From Lineolata rhizophorae (taxonomy: Eukaryota; Ascomycota; Dothideomycetes; Lineolatales; Lineolataceae), in NCBI GenBank assembly GCA_010093515.1, contig MU001672.1, positions 1,309,927 to 1,352,280 of the forward strand: DNA of 42,354 nucleotides. The letters run 5' to 3'. Positions 21,269-31,780 of the stretch are shown one piece after another; the stretch's first letter is position 1, and each line of letters opens with the position of its first letter. The position numbers and the translations under genes are program-made. The notes under the pieces are model-generated. The model was not told the DNA's origin and made no database searches. It saw only the letters and a program-made list of their open reading frames with translations.

Positions 21269-21796
21269 GATGGGAACGGGACTGGGCCGTTCGTGAGTCG
21301 TGGGTCGTAATCTAGCCTGGGGGCCTTGTCCGCGACGAAGAGAAGGTGGAGGAGGAAGAGGAGAAGGCGTCAGGCAACGAGATGAATCGTGTTCCGACGG
21401 ACGCGTGTGGCTGCTGGACTCGTTAGAAATTCGCCAATGGATGTCACATGTCGTAGGGTATCATTGAAAGGAGCGGCAAGCGCGCCCGCAGGCCCACCGG
21501 CAGGCAAGTGGAAAAGGGAGTCGTCAAAGAGCGAAGTGAAGCTGATGCCGAAAGGGAGACGGAGCGCCGAGGGGAGCTTCGCGTGGGCCAGATGGTCTCC
21601 GGCAGTGTTCGGCCCGCCCGCGCTCCGATGCCGCGGCGGCGCGCCCTACGCAAGTCAACGCTGCCCTGGCCGTCTCCGCCTCCGATTGCTCGTCCCATCC
21701 CCGGCACCCATCGCTCGTACTCCGCACACTACACCCGTCGCCTCCCTCTCCCTCCCTCCCGTTCGATCCAATTGAACGCCTTCTCCCCGGCCCGTC
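21269..21796. promoter_or_regulatory. Shared divergent promoter region of SCY1-like and aminotransferase genes
   Basis: These 528 bp separate two start codons on opposite strands. The side next to the aminotransferase is C/T-rich (21736-21765), with four CCC runs at 21744-21760 that could form a G-quadruplex on the minus strand, and a CCAAT box at about 21768. I looked for a Leu3-type CCG-N4-CGG site, expected for branched-chain genes in fungi, and found no convincing one. Confidence 0.5.
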
Positions 21797-23261
21797 ATGC
21801 TGCAACCACGATCCCTGCGCCTGCTGTCGCGATGCGCCGCATCGGCTCCGGCTGCGGCCACCACGAGCTCCAAGTCGTTCCAGCTCGCCGCCACCGCAGC
21901 CTCGCCGCGCGGAGCGCGGCCATGCTGGCGGCGACAGTACAGCATTCACGCGGACGCGGCGTCGGCGACCAAGCTGGCCGAGATCGACCCGAGCAAGCTG
22001 AGCGTTGAGAAGACGGCGGCGCCCAAGGAATTGACGCCGCCGGAGGAGCTGGTGTTTGGCCGCACCTTCACCGGTGCGTAGCCTCGTAGTCTGCATGCGC
22101 GACTGCATATCTCGAGTCGCGTGCCCTGCCTCTCTCTCGCCGTAGCTAACAACGCGTCCCTTCGCCTCCAGACCACATGCTCTCCCTCGAGTGGAACCAA
22201 TCCTCCGGCTGGCTGCCTCCGCGAATAACGCCCTACCAGAACCTCTCCCTCGACCCCGCAACCTGCGTCTTCCACTACGCCTTCGAATGCTTCGAAGGCA
22301 TGAAAGCCTACAAAGACAGCTCGGGCCACATCCGGCTCTTCCGGCCCGACAAGAACATGGAGCGGCTCAACAAGTCGGCGGCGCGCATCGCGCTGCCCAC
22401 CTTCGCCGGCGAACAGCTGATCGACCTCCTCGGCGCCTTCTGCGCGCTCGAGGAGCGCTTCATCCCCGCGCGCCGCGGCTACAGCCTGTACCTGCGGCCG
22501 ACGCTGATCGGGACGCAGCGCACGCTGGGCGTGGGCCCGCCGGGGTCGGCCCTTCTCTTCGTCATCGCCAGCCCCGTCGGCCCTTACTACCCGACGGGCT
22601 TCAAGGCCGTCTCGCTCGAGGCGACCGACTACGCGGTGCGCGCCTGGCCCGGCGGCGTCGGCGACAAGAAGCTCGGCGCCAACTACGCCCCCTGCATCGT
22701 GCCCCAGATGCAGGCCGCCAGCCGCGGCTTCCACCAGAACCTCTGGCTCTTCGGCGACGACGAGTACGTCACCGAGGTCGGCACCATGAACCTGTTCGCG
22801 GCCATGCGGAGCAAGGACGCCGGCGGACGGCCCGAGCTCGTCACCGCGCCCCTGGACGGAACCATCTTGGAGGGCGTCACGAGGGACTCGATCCTGGCGC
22901 TCGCCAGGGAGAGGCTGGTGCCGGAGGGGTGGATCGTCAACGAGCGGAAGTTCACGATGAAGGAGGTGGCCGACGCGGCCGACGAGGGACGCCTGATGGA
23001 GGCGTTTGGCGCGGGGACGGCCGCCGTGGTGAGCCCGGTCAGGAAGATCTCGTGGAGGGGGCGTGAGGTCGAATGTGGGTTGGAGGAAGGGAGTGAGGCG
23101 GGGCCGGTGGCGACGAGGATGAAGGACTGGATCGAGGGGATTCAGTATGGAGATGAAGCGCATCATTGGAGGTGAGTTGAGATTCGTTCCTTTTCTCGTG
23201 CTTTGTCTTAAACTGAGTTGGCGACGGCTGTGCTGACGTCTTTTGTAGTCATAAGGTGTGA
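21797..23261 (+). CDS. BAT1: Branched-chain-amino-acid aminotransferase, mitochondrial
   Basis: This PLP-dependent fold-type IV enzyme interconverts Leu, Ile and Val with their 2-oxo acids using glutamate/2-oxoglutarate. Exons are 21797-22073, 22172-23171 and 23249-23261 (429 residues). Introns are 98 and 77 nt with GTGCGT and GTGAGT donors, and the last exon encodes only the final few residues (SHKV). The N-terminus is Arg/Ser/Ala-rich without acidic residues for about 50 positions and contains RRQYS, a typical mitochondrial presequence with a processing site. The core begins at [15 protein letters not shown]. The PLP lysine is Lys259 in [17 protein letters not shown], and EVGTMNLF (294-301) is the usual active-site strand. 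Length and motifs match eukaryotic BCATs throughout. It sits head-to-head with the SCY1-like gene. The exact paralogue (catabolic or biosynthetic) cannot be decided from one copy. Confidence 0.96.
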
Positions 23262-24032
23262 GTGGGGTAGGAGTAGGGAAGGCGAACTGTTCTTTATGTC
23301 CGAGAGTTTTCGATGTCCGCAGCCGTGTCGGCACGAATTTTGGGGTGCGGTTGGGATTACGTCTTTCTCTTGCCCTTGGCTAGATCGGTGTCTACAGCTA
23401 GCCAAGGTGTGCATCTATGACGGACCCCCTAAATTTTTATTGCTTGGGATTCTTGTATAAATGTTTTTAGCGGTCTTATTTCCCTGTTCGGATTATGAGG
23501 CAGTCTCTTTTTGCCCCACGTATTCTCGTTTTATAGTCGATTTATAGACGTTTCGAGCTTGCTGTATTCTGTAGCGTTGAATTAGAGAACTTCGTAGCTA
23601 TTGCCACGGTAGCTCTTCCCATCCAACGAACTGCTCCCGGCCTTTAGCACTCCTCTGAAATTCTGTATTCGGGGGACTCGTCTATGCCGAATTCGTTAGT
23701 GCACCTAGGACGTTCTTCAATTTCATTCGGACCGTTCATCGCTATTGATATTCCAAGTATCAAACTGGGCCTTTTACTAGGTGAGCTCAAATAGTACTTG
23801 ACAACACTTGGAAATGTATTGCCGCACAAGTGTAGAGAATCTTATATTTGGTCGGGTAAAATGTATTCCTACTTGATATACCGCGCGGAAGCGAGATTTC
23901 CTCCCAGGGAATAGCGCGCTAAAGCTTTGAGCCCCAAGCTCCGACCTTCACCACCTCCGTGACAAGCTCGCCGCCATCACTGCAGCAATCACCAACCTTC
24001 CAGCCATCCAATTCCACCATCACTCACACCCA
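23262..24032. other. Intergenic region, aminotransferase 3' flank and JmjC promoter
   Basis: The first half is T-rich 3' flank. The second half becomes C-rich (23940-24032), like a fungal leader before the JmjC start codon. I find no gene or repeat in it. Confidence 0.5.
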
Positions 24033-25007
24033 ATGCCCAAACCCGTTCTCCTGAACCCCCCTCGCACCCTCCCCAACCCCACCATCCGCCTCCACACTAC
24101 CACCCCCAGCCGGACCCCGAGCACAACCCGCTTCGCCCCCCTCCCCCGCCTCACCCATCCCCCGTCCCTCCCCGATTTCCGCGCCACCTACTTCCTCCCC
24201 TCCCGCCCCGTCGCCCTCTCCTCCCCTTCCCTCTCCCCGCCCCTCCCCGCCCTCACCAAATGGTTCGTCCCGCTGACCGCCTCCTCGGCCGCCAACGCCC
24301 CCCTCGCCCTCAACACATCCTACCTGGCCGCCCGCGCCCGCGACGCGCTCCTCCCGCTCGAGCTGACGCGGCCGGCGGCGGCGCCGGGGGAGCCCGCGCG
24401 GTTCGACCGGTGCGAGGCGCCGCTATGGCTGTTTCTCGACTGGGCGGAGGCGCGCGCCGCGCGCCGGGGCGGAGGCGGCGGAGGCGGCGAGGAGGACGCG
24501 CGGCTGTATCTGGCGCAGGCGTCGCTGGGAGCGCTGCCGGCGGGCCTGCGCGCCGACCTGGAGCCCGCGCCGGAGACGGTGCGGCGCGCCGGCAGAGGCG
24601 ACGTGTATGACGCGGCGCTGTGGATCGGGTGGCCGCCCACGTACACGCCCCTGCACCGCGACCCGAATCCGAACCTGTTCGTGCAGATGGCGGGGGCGAA
24701 GGTGGTGCGGCTGTATGAGCCGGAGGTGGGGCGGAAGGTGTTTGAAAGGGTGAGGACGAGGGTGGGCGGGAAGGAGGGGAGCGAGAGGATGAGGGGGGAG
24801 GAGATGATGGCCGGGGAGGAGAAGGAGGAGTTGGAGAGGGAGGTGTGGGGCGGGGAAGAGGTGGGGAAGGAGAGGGGGTGGCAGGTTGTGCTAGGGAGGG
24901 GAGAGGGCGTGTTTATTCCGACCGGGTGGTGGCATAGCATCAGGGGCGTGGGAGACGGTATCACGGCTTCGGTATACTATGCGAACCAAATACTTCGTAC
25001 TCTATAG
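24033..25007 (+). CDS. JmjC/cupin-8 domain protein, putative Fe(II)/2-oxoglutarate dioxygenase
   Basis: Single exon, 324 residues. The C-terminal half is a JmjC-like double-stranded beta-helix. Its metal site is HRD (His208, Asp210) in PLHRDPNPNLFVQMAG, with the distal His301 in FIPTGWWHSI. Lys223 in the following strand could contact 2-oxoglutarate. The ends SVYYAN and LGRGEGVFIPTGWWH are typical of the small cupin-8 hydroxylase group rather than of histone demethylases, because no PHD, zinc-finger or JmjN region is present. The first 47 residues are rich in Pro, Thr and Arg without acidic residues and may be a mitochondrial presequence. A Gly run (146-152) and a long Glu/Arg-rich loop (about 233-280) interrupt the fold. 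The substrate is unknown. The gene converges on the MpaB-like gene 223 bp away. Confidence 0.85.
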   Translation: MPKPVLLNPPRTLPNPTIRLHTTTPSRTPSTTRFAPLPRLTHPPSLPDFRATYFLPSRPVALSSPSLSPPLPALTKWFVPLTASSAANAPLALNTSYLAARARDALLPLELTRPAAAPGEPARFDRCEAPLWLFLDWAEARAARRGGGGGGGEEDARLYLAQASLGALPAGLRADLEPAPETVRRAGRGDVYDAALWIGWPPTYTPLHRDPNPNLFVQMAGAKVVRLYEPEVGRKVFERVRTRVGGKEGSERMRGEEMMAGEEKEELEREVWGGEEVGKERGWQVVLGRGEGVFIPTGWWHSIRGVGDGITASVYYANQILRTL

Positions 25008-25230
25008 AAGCTTAATTGCTAACTACTGTACTAGGTTAATTGGTGGTTCCGGTGAACCTCTTCGTGGGATCGTCCTCATGCAAACTAGTCGTTTTCTATG
25101 GCCTTACTGCTAGATATGCTCCTAAACGATGTGAGGCCGTATCGTCAACATTATCCTTGTCTTGGGGCCATCCTTCGTTATCTCCCAAGTTCAGCAACGT
25201 CACTGAGTCGGCGTGTCTTCTTGAAGGCAT

Positions 25231-26936
25231 CTAGACATCCCCCTTCGCAAAGAAGGGGCAACGAGGCTGCGGATTCAGCTTGATATTTTGAAGACCCTCG
25301 GCGAATTCCTTCTCGCCTTTGCCTTGCTTGTTCGAGGGACCAATGTCCATGTGGTCATATCCATCCGGGAAATATTTCACATTGTCTCCGGGAATCGGCT
25401 GACGAAGAACGGATTTAAAGAAAGCTTTAAATCCCCATCGTTGCCCGAATGTGGCAGGTGTGTACCTATGGGCCTTATCAGCGACATCTTGTTTCAATCA
25501 GATCTAGAGCATTGAAGCCAAGCTACGTACCAAGGCTCAGCCTCGTATACAAGGCGAGAATATCTTCCATTGCTGTTCTTGCCCGACGACAAAATGCGGT
25601 ATGGTCTGCTGTCCGGTCGTGGCGGTGTCAAATGCCTGAGGATGAACCTTCGAGTCGACCAAGTGGTGTCGACGATCCACTGATAGACGCGAGACGGATC
25701 AGGATACCTGCGACGAAGGTTAAAGGTTAATGCCAGAATTTACGGAATTCCGGGGAACGCCAGCATACATCAAACCATCTCTCAGCCGCTTCTCCAAAAC
25801 CGCGTTCAAGACCTGCCCGCTGAGTCCCCAAAGGAATGTTGGGACGTCCCTGAGGACCATTTCCATGATCCTGTCGGCTAGCTCCTTTCCTTCGTCATGG
25901 GGATCGTAGTTCACCAATTCGTACTCGTCTGCGAACTGTTGGAGTTCCTCGAAGAACTGGAGGCCGTCTCGCCAAGACTTGGTGTAGCCAGATCTGAGTT
26001 TGTCGAACGGAATGTCCATGTGCATCCCGATCGAGTGCCAAAAGAGTCCCCTGTCATCGTATGAGTTTGTTGTAACTGTAAGCGGATGGGATTAAGCTAC
26101 AAGTCACCTACATGGCACAACGTTCAAGGTCCGTGAGCTTGCGCCACTCGAGACGGTTGACCCAGTAGCACGGATCAACGGCAAACAAAGCTAGGACGTA
26201 GAGCATGTCGTCATCGGTTAGGAGCCTCGATTTTCGGTACACACTGCTTCAATTAGCCACCGAATTTTGTGGGGCGACTATGGGTAATTCACTTATGCAT
26301 ATAATTCATACGCGAAATGCCGGAGTTGGCCCGCTCAGAATTGGGTGGGAACAGCATGAACTCGTTCATCAAGACGGTAGTGTCGACGTAACGCTACACA
26401 ATTTCAAGGTTAGCACGGAATCTCCTCCATGCCGGAGCTCGTACATAGGACGGCAACCTGCATGGCAAGTAACGGATCATCGACGAACCTTCGCGACCTT
26501 CGTAGGACAATACAAATTCCCGGTATGCACGAGCAACTTGCTAATGCTGCGAATAGGGTAGGTCCTTGTTATCGGTCGTCAGCGGCCTACGTCTGTTATG
26601 AAAGACCAACAAGAGAACGCGGCCCAAGCGATTCAGCACTCACCTGAGAAAGCTCATCTTATAGCTAAGATCGTACATGAAGGGGAATTCAAGCTCCATG
26701 ACGGTCTTGTGGATTTCCCACGCGTCTTCCAGGGTCATCTGTTTGAGTCCCGACCTCCCCTCGAGAGCATAGGAGAACTTCTTGTGCATCTCATTGATGC
26801 GCTGGAACCGCAGCTTCCGGCACATGATCAAATAGAGGAAGGCCAGTGTAATGGCGACCCCCATACCCCAGCCAACTTTAGGCGGCATGTTGAGAAGGCT
26901 CACAGGAGCCCTCGGTCCAGGATCGGTAGGAGACAT
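25231..26936 (-). CDS. MpaB/Lcp-like membrane-anchored oxygenase (DUF2236 family)
   Basis: Seven exons on the minus strand: 26936-26644, 26564-26489, 26393-26293, 26243-26112, 26050-25769, 25707-25531 and 25465-25231, for 431 residues. Introns are 79, 95, 49, 61, 61 and 65 nt. Each junction was chosen because it restores family-like sequence, for example RTYPIRSISKLLVHTG, KRYVDTTVLMNEFM, RLEWRKLTDLERCAMGLFW and RLRDGLMYPDPSRVY. The donor of intron 2 (GTTCGT) is the weakest. One transmembrane anchor lies at about 21-39 after a short Pro-rich start, followed by a helical catalytic domain. The family includes MpaB/MpaB' from the mycophenolic acid pathway, an ER-bound oxygenase that cleaves a prenyl chain, and bacterial rubber oxygenases. 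No terpene or polyketide genes are adjacent, so I do not assign a substrate. A general lipid or isoprenoid oxygenase role is an inference. Confidence 0.85.
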
Positions 26937-29481
26937 TTTCGCAGCGGAGAGTCGATAGGAATCAACCAGAATCGATTGGGAAGGATGCCTGCAATATATA
27001 CCGTAGGAGTGAGATCGTTTTCAATCCTCCATGGAAAACAGAATGCGGGGAGAACAACGGCTGGCTCGGAAGTGAGGGAAGGGACTGTCTGGCTCGTTGA
27101 GTGGGCCCGGCTTCTCAATAAGTGGTCCTGTCCCAGTGAGACTCCGCCGCTCTAGCTTTTGCTTTCACAACATGACGGCAGTAAGCTAGGCCCAACAAAC
27201 ACACACGCTCGCTCCCTGTCGTGCGAGAAGGAGCACGTGGGGCCTCCGACCTTCGAATAGCAATCTAGAAGCCTGCTCTTTTCTTCCTCATCCACCATCA
27301 GCCGCACACTGTTTCCCCGTTCGCCTCTCGCCGAAGCCGAGAAAAGAGGAATCCCGACGGAGTGACTCCGTACCGGCGGCTACCCGTCCCGTCCTGCACT
27401 TATTCATCGCCCGTTCTCGCAATACGCCCCAACCAGCCTCGCGAAGCGAGCGAAAAGCGGCTCACTGCATCGTCGCCTGATTGCCGTTCCGCGCGAGTCG
27501 CGACGCGCGCGCGCCTGGCGCCCGGCGACCAGGGTGTCGGGAGAGCCCATTATCAGTTGCGGGAAGCCAATCTGCCGCTCTTCCCGGCGCCAATTCCCAA
27601 GGCTCCGAGGCTTTGGGAGCCCCTTGGTTTGCAGGCGTCAGTCGATGAGGGCCACGCGCCACGCCGTGCGCCGCGACGTGCCGTCTGGACGCTCACGGGC
27701 GGTGGGCCCGGCTTTCTTGTGGCACCTTCCGTGGCGGACTGACGGGCGTCGAGCTAGGCGCCGCGGCACCGCAGCGGACCCGGGACGCGCCTTGATAGCT
27801 ATCTCCCCGGCGCATGCGTGCGGGAGAAGCGTCCACTACGTACAGTAGCGTTGTAGTCCGGCGTGTCGCTCAAAGGAACACCGGTGTGGTGTGCGCCAAG
27901 TGGAAGGCGGTCTCCATGGCTCTCTCGCTCTAGGGTCCCGGAATCAGGGCCTGGCAAGGCAACATGTGGCACGCTTAACTGGTGGGCGACGCTTGGCCCT
28001 GGCGGCGCGAGGTATGGCAATGGAGCCGTTACTGCCTGCTACTGCTCGGCTGTACCTGGGTGTTGCGGGAAAAAGTGTCGCTGCTGGAAGTAGCGTGCGT
28101 GGGACGGTGGTACCAAATCCGTCCGGTTGATTGCTGTGTCCGGTGTCATGGTGAGACCCTTCGGTCGAGTAGGAAGGACAGAAGAGGGACGAGAGAGATC
28201 GGGCGGGGAACTAGATCTGGGCGAAACGTAGGCCAAAGGCAGTGTGGTAGGACAGACGGTGTTTCTAGAAAAAGGGAGACGACATCGTCCGAGATTGAAC
28301 CAAGTTTCCACCGCGGGGCCTCTCAACACCCGACCAAAACATAGGCCCCGTACTTAAGGTTGCGCGTATATCTTTCTAACGACATGCGTTCACGCAAAAC
28401 AGTCTCCGTGGACAAAATGGGAAATCTTCCTGCTCGTGCGTTGGCTTATGGAGACGGCGCGTGCAGCCAGCCTCGCGGGTTTCCCTCACCATCCTTGCGG
28501 TTCTAGATGCACATTTCCGATGGATGAACAAAATCCCACCCTTGTTAAAAGAAACCAAGACGGAATGCGCGCCCCGCTCCAATGGCCGAGATACTGCAAG
28601 CGCTAGAAATGCAGCTTCTTGCCCACCGACGCGGAATGCCATTTTTACTCTGCGCCTTGCAGCAAAGGAGGCCGGCGGATCTGATACTCGAAGCAGCCAA
28701 TTGCGGTGGAGCAGCTTCAGATTGTTACGGTACAAGGCCCTCTTGTGAGACAGAGCAAAGCCACATCATGTCGGCCAAGGTGGACTTTCGTATTATTGAG
28801 AGCCCGAGTTGCGGTCGGCTACGTCTGTGGTTGTTTCGATAAGCGTCCAATGTGGCTTCGACTGCTAAAAAGACTCAGATGACGTTGTAGTTCTGGGCGT
28901 TTTCTAGGCGTACTAAATGTGTCCGGCCATTAGGGGATCCTTCAAGCACAACTGAAACGGCCAAGTACGTACCCGAGCAGCAAAAAAAGGCTAGGAACAT
29001 GCCAAGGCTCTGAGTCGCCAATTGAATAGCATCCTCCGCACATGGAGCTACCCTTGTTGTGAAGTACGATTGGGCGCGTGTTGGTCTTGTCTATCGTATT
29101 GTGGCGGACCGCAGCGCTCGGCGACACGTGACGAGGCAGTGCTTCTACCAGAGCAGGATTCCAATCAATGCCTTCGAATCCTTCGGCTCTAGAGGCCAGA
29201 TATATTAGGCTGCACCGAGCACCAAGTGCGAAAGTCGAAAAGACCAGCATTGGCACTTGTGTGGCGCTATCTCGCGAAGCGCCACCAAATGTGAACGAGC
29301 GCTCAACAATCGCAAAAGCAGAAACGCACCTCCACCCTCAGGCGCAAGCTAGCCACCAACGGCGGCAAAAAGCTCGACAAGAAGCTCCGTTCGTCTGTTC
29401 GGGGAGAAGCCATCGTTACACGGACTCTTCGACGACCGCCTCACGGCAAACCGACCCGTCGGCTAGACCTACGCCACCACC
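26937..29481. other. Divergent intergenic region, MpaB-like and membrane-protein genes
   Basis: These 2.5 kb separate two divergent start codons. A perfect 15-bp inverted repeat with a one-base centre (ACGGAGT-G-ACTCCGT) lies at 27357-27371. Open frames around 27360-28730 (up to 126 codons) are compositionally random and overlap on both strands. No gene is supported. Confidence 0.5.
27357..27371. repeat. 15-bp palindrome ACGGAGT-G-ACTCCGT
   Basis: Two perfect 7-bp arms flank one central base. The right half extends to ACTCCGTA (27365-27372). The same 8-mer, or its complement TACGGAGT, recurs elsewhere in gene-free DNA of this window (4262, 32948, 33436, 34885). It could be a transcription-factor site or a dispersed fungal repeat word. 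Confidence 0.7.
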
Positions 29482-30179
29482 ATGCATCCCAAGCTCCAAT
29501 TTCTCGCCGTCGACACGGGCGACATCCGATGGCAGGGGCGCCTCCGGTGGGGCCCGCGCCTACTGGTCCCGATAACCGCCCTCAGCCTTGTCTATCTCCT
29601 CTTCACGGCCATCACCCTCATCTGGAGCCGTGTGGCCAAGGACAACGGACATGCTTCCAGTAGTTTCGACAATAACGACGGCATACCCGACATCACATCT
29701 GGGTGAGTATCAACTTGCATGTGCGGTACGAAGGCCAGCGGAACTGAGCTGAACGGGTGTATCGGAATAGGCCCCTAGTTGCTATCCGCTTCGTTACGAT
29801 GATTGCGGAGGCAATCAACATTCCTGCGCAGTGCGTCTTGATCATGAAGCATCGACTGAATCCTGTCACGACCTTGATCATATCCATCTTCTTCCTCGGC
29901 GGATGGACTTTTATTTGCTTTCATAGTGTTGTAACTACCCCAGCCTGGTATGGTTGGTTCGACAACGTAGGTTGGAAAGCCCTGACCGGTGTCATAGCAT
30001 TCTCCTCCGCGTTCGTGTGCGTGTGCTATGTGGCATATCTTGGTTTTTCCGCGGCGGCCATTGATCGCCAAAGGAAAGCAAAGAAGAATGAGAAGAAGGG
30101 CTGGAGGATGCACTCTTGGGGGCCGGAAGGGCAAGCACACGAGCTCGGAAGCATGGATAAAGAAGGAGCGGCAGCCTAA
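29482..30179 (+). CDS. Small multi-pass membrane protein, function unknown
   Basis: Two exons, 29482-29702 and 29771-30179, give 209 residues. The 68-nt intron has a GTGAGT donor and splits the Gly74 codon. The start codon has a good context (CCACCATGC). Hydrophobic segments are at about 27-49, 76-98 (weaker, with some polar residues), 106-128 and 144-168. The loop between the first two is polar (Asp/Asn/Ser), and the C-terminus is a Lys/Arg-rich then acidic tail suited to the cytosol. The pattern suggests a four-helix membrane protein, but I do not recognise a named family and assign no activity. No signal peptide is apparent. The gene converges on BCD1, with 219 bp between stop codons. Confidence 0.82.
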
Positions 30180-30398
30180 GCCCCATGGACTGCAAGAAAC
30201 AAACGAAGCTTCGATTGCATGGTAGTTCAAGAGATAATCCGAGGTTATGAACTGGGTAATGTTCACATGTTTACACTTTATGGATTCAATTGCCTAACAT
30301 AAGGCTCTGGGGGTATAATGTCTAATGTACTTAGCCAGAATTAATAACGACAATACTGTGGATAATATTGAAATTACTGTACCCTTCGTGAAGGCATC

Positions 30399-31780
30399 TC
30401 ATTGGCTGGCTGAATTGCTGAGATCCTGTTGGAGAACCTCTATGATCTTGCGATCGTCGACCTTTCCGTCGTCTGGCACTTCATCGGTTGAGGGTACTGC
30501 AACTCCGCTCACGAGCTGCTTGAATTCCGTTTCATCCTCCTTTTCTTTGCCCACGTACTCGGCCTCGAGCATGAAGGCTTCTGGGATTCGGTCCGGTGAT
30601 TCCCTAAGAACCTGAATCGTCGGGAACTCGAGAACTACTTGATGTCTCAGGCATTTATCCAGTGTACCTTGGCGCGGTAGAGGGATAAGAACATGTTTTG
30701 CGGTCGCAGTGTGCGGCTTGACCAAGTAGAAGTGATATTGCTGAGTACTGCCAATACTTTCAGTCTTTATTTCAGCACTCATCGTCTGGGCGCCAAAATC
30801 CGCACTAGGTTGAGCGTCATTTGCTGTGTCTGTTTGAATGTTCCCATCCGGGTTGGATTGTCCGTCAAGATTGGCTACATTTTGAAGTTCGGTCTCTGAG
30901 GTACTGCGGGTAGCGGGGATAAACGTCGATTGAGCTTTCGAGTTTTGATCAAGTGTCTTATCCAATTCCTTCTGACTGGAGTCCGCCTTTACCTGTTTGC
31001 TGGTTTCTGGTGTTGGAGAGACCACCGTGGACTCTTTCTTAACCGCTTCGTCCTCCCGCTTGCGCTTCTTCTCCATCCTTTTTACCAGCGCATCGTATTC
31101 GTCGCTCAACGGAGTCGTATCCTTGATCTCGTCAATAGTTTTGGACTGATCGGGATGCACCCACTCTATAGTCCAACAGATGCACTGCGACCTTGTTACC
31201 ACTGTTAGCACTCTAAGCCGGACGCCTATCGACGTATATCCATACCTGTTAAGATAACGCGTCCTGTTCTGCCTCTGCCTGGACATTCCCTTCGGCGCCC
31301 TATCCACCACGACGCCCGCATCCTTCAATCTCCTCCAATATTTGCTCCCCGGCACGGGAGCGAAGCCTGCCCTGACCTGCCTGCCACCACGAAGGCTCTC
31401 CTCCCTCTCCTCCGCCTCGCGTTCCCGCCGCTCGATGGCGCGCTCGATCCCCGTCAGGAAGTTGAAGTCGCGGTCGATGCCCGCCGGCGTGGCCAGCTCG
31501 CTCTTCTTCACGTAGGCCGCCGGGTCGCGCTCGCCGGAGCACTGCGCCCACTGCTTGTGCCGCCTGTGGCATGCCATCGAGCACGTGCGCACCGCGTCGC
31601 GCGGGCAACGGTACTTGGGCGCGTTGCTGTTACTGCAGAGCGAGTTACGTTAGCCGCGGCGCGGCGTGGAATTGGGAGCGGAGGATGGGAGTGATGAAAG
31701 AGGAAGCCTCCGTGTGCACTAGGAGCAAGGCGAACTCACCATATGCTGCAGAGCTCGCTAAGTAGGCGCTGCTCGGCCAT
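30399..31780 (-). CDS. BCD1: Box C/D snoRNP assembly protein BCD1 (ZNHIT6-like), HIT zinc finger
   Basis: Nuclear assembly factor needed for box C/D snoRNA accumulation. Three exons, 31780-31740, 31632-31246 and 31191-30399, give 406 residues. Introns are 107 nt (GTGAGT) and 54 nt (GTATGG, CTAAC). The second is a multiple of three with no stop, so it could be mistaken for coding sequence; removing it gives RYLNRSQCICWTIEWVHPDQ, as in the family. The HIT finger spans residues 11-45: Cys11, Cys14, Cys23, Cys31, Cys35, His39 and Cys45. The position usually held by the fourth Cys (CPRC in relatives) is Asp26. The conserved block GIDRDFNFLTGIERAI, the Arg-rich helix and the WxxEW segment follow. 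A charged disordered stretch then leads to the C-terminal QVVLEFPTIQVL motif. Identification is strong. Confidence 0.92.

Noticed and set aside
21269-21796. Leu3-type or Gcn4/CPC1-type regulatory site in the aminotransferase promoter
   Set aside because: I found only partial matches (TGAGTCG near 21294) and no CCG-N4-CGG, so I do not claim one.
24033-31780. A secondary-metabolite gene cluster around the MpaB-like gene
   Set aside because: The neighbours are a JmjC protein, an unknown membrane protein and BCD1; no synthase, cyclase, transporter or cluster regulator is present.
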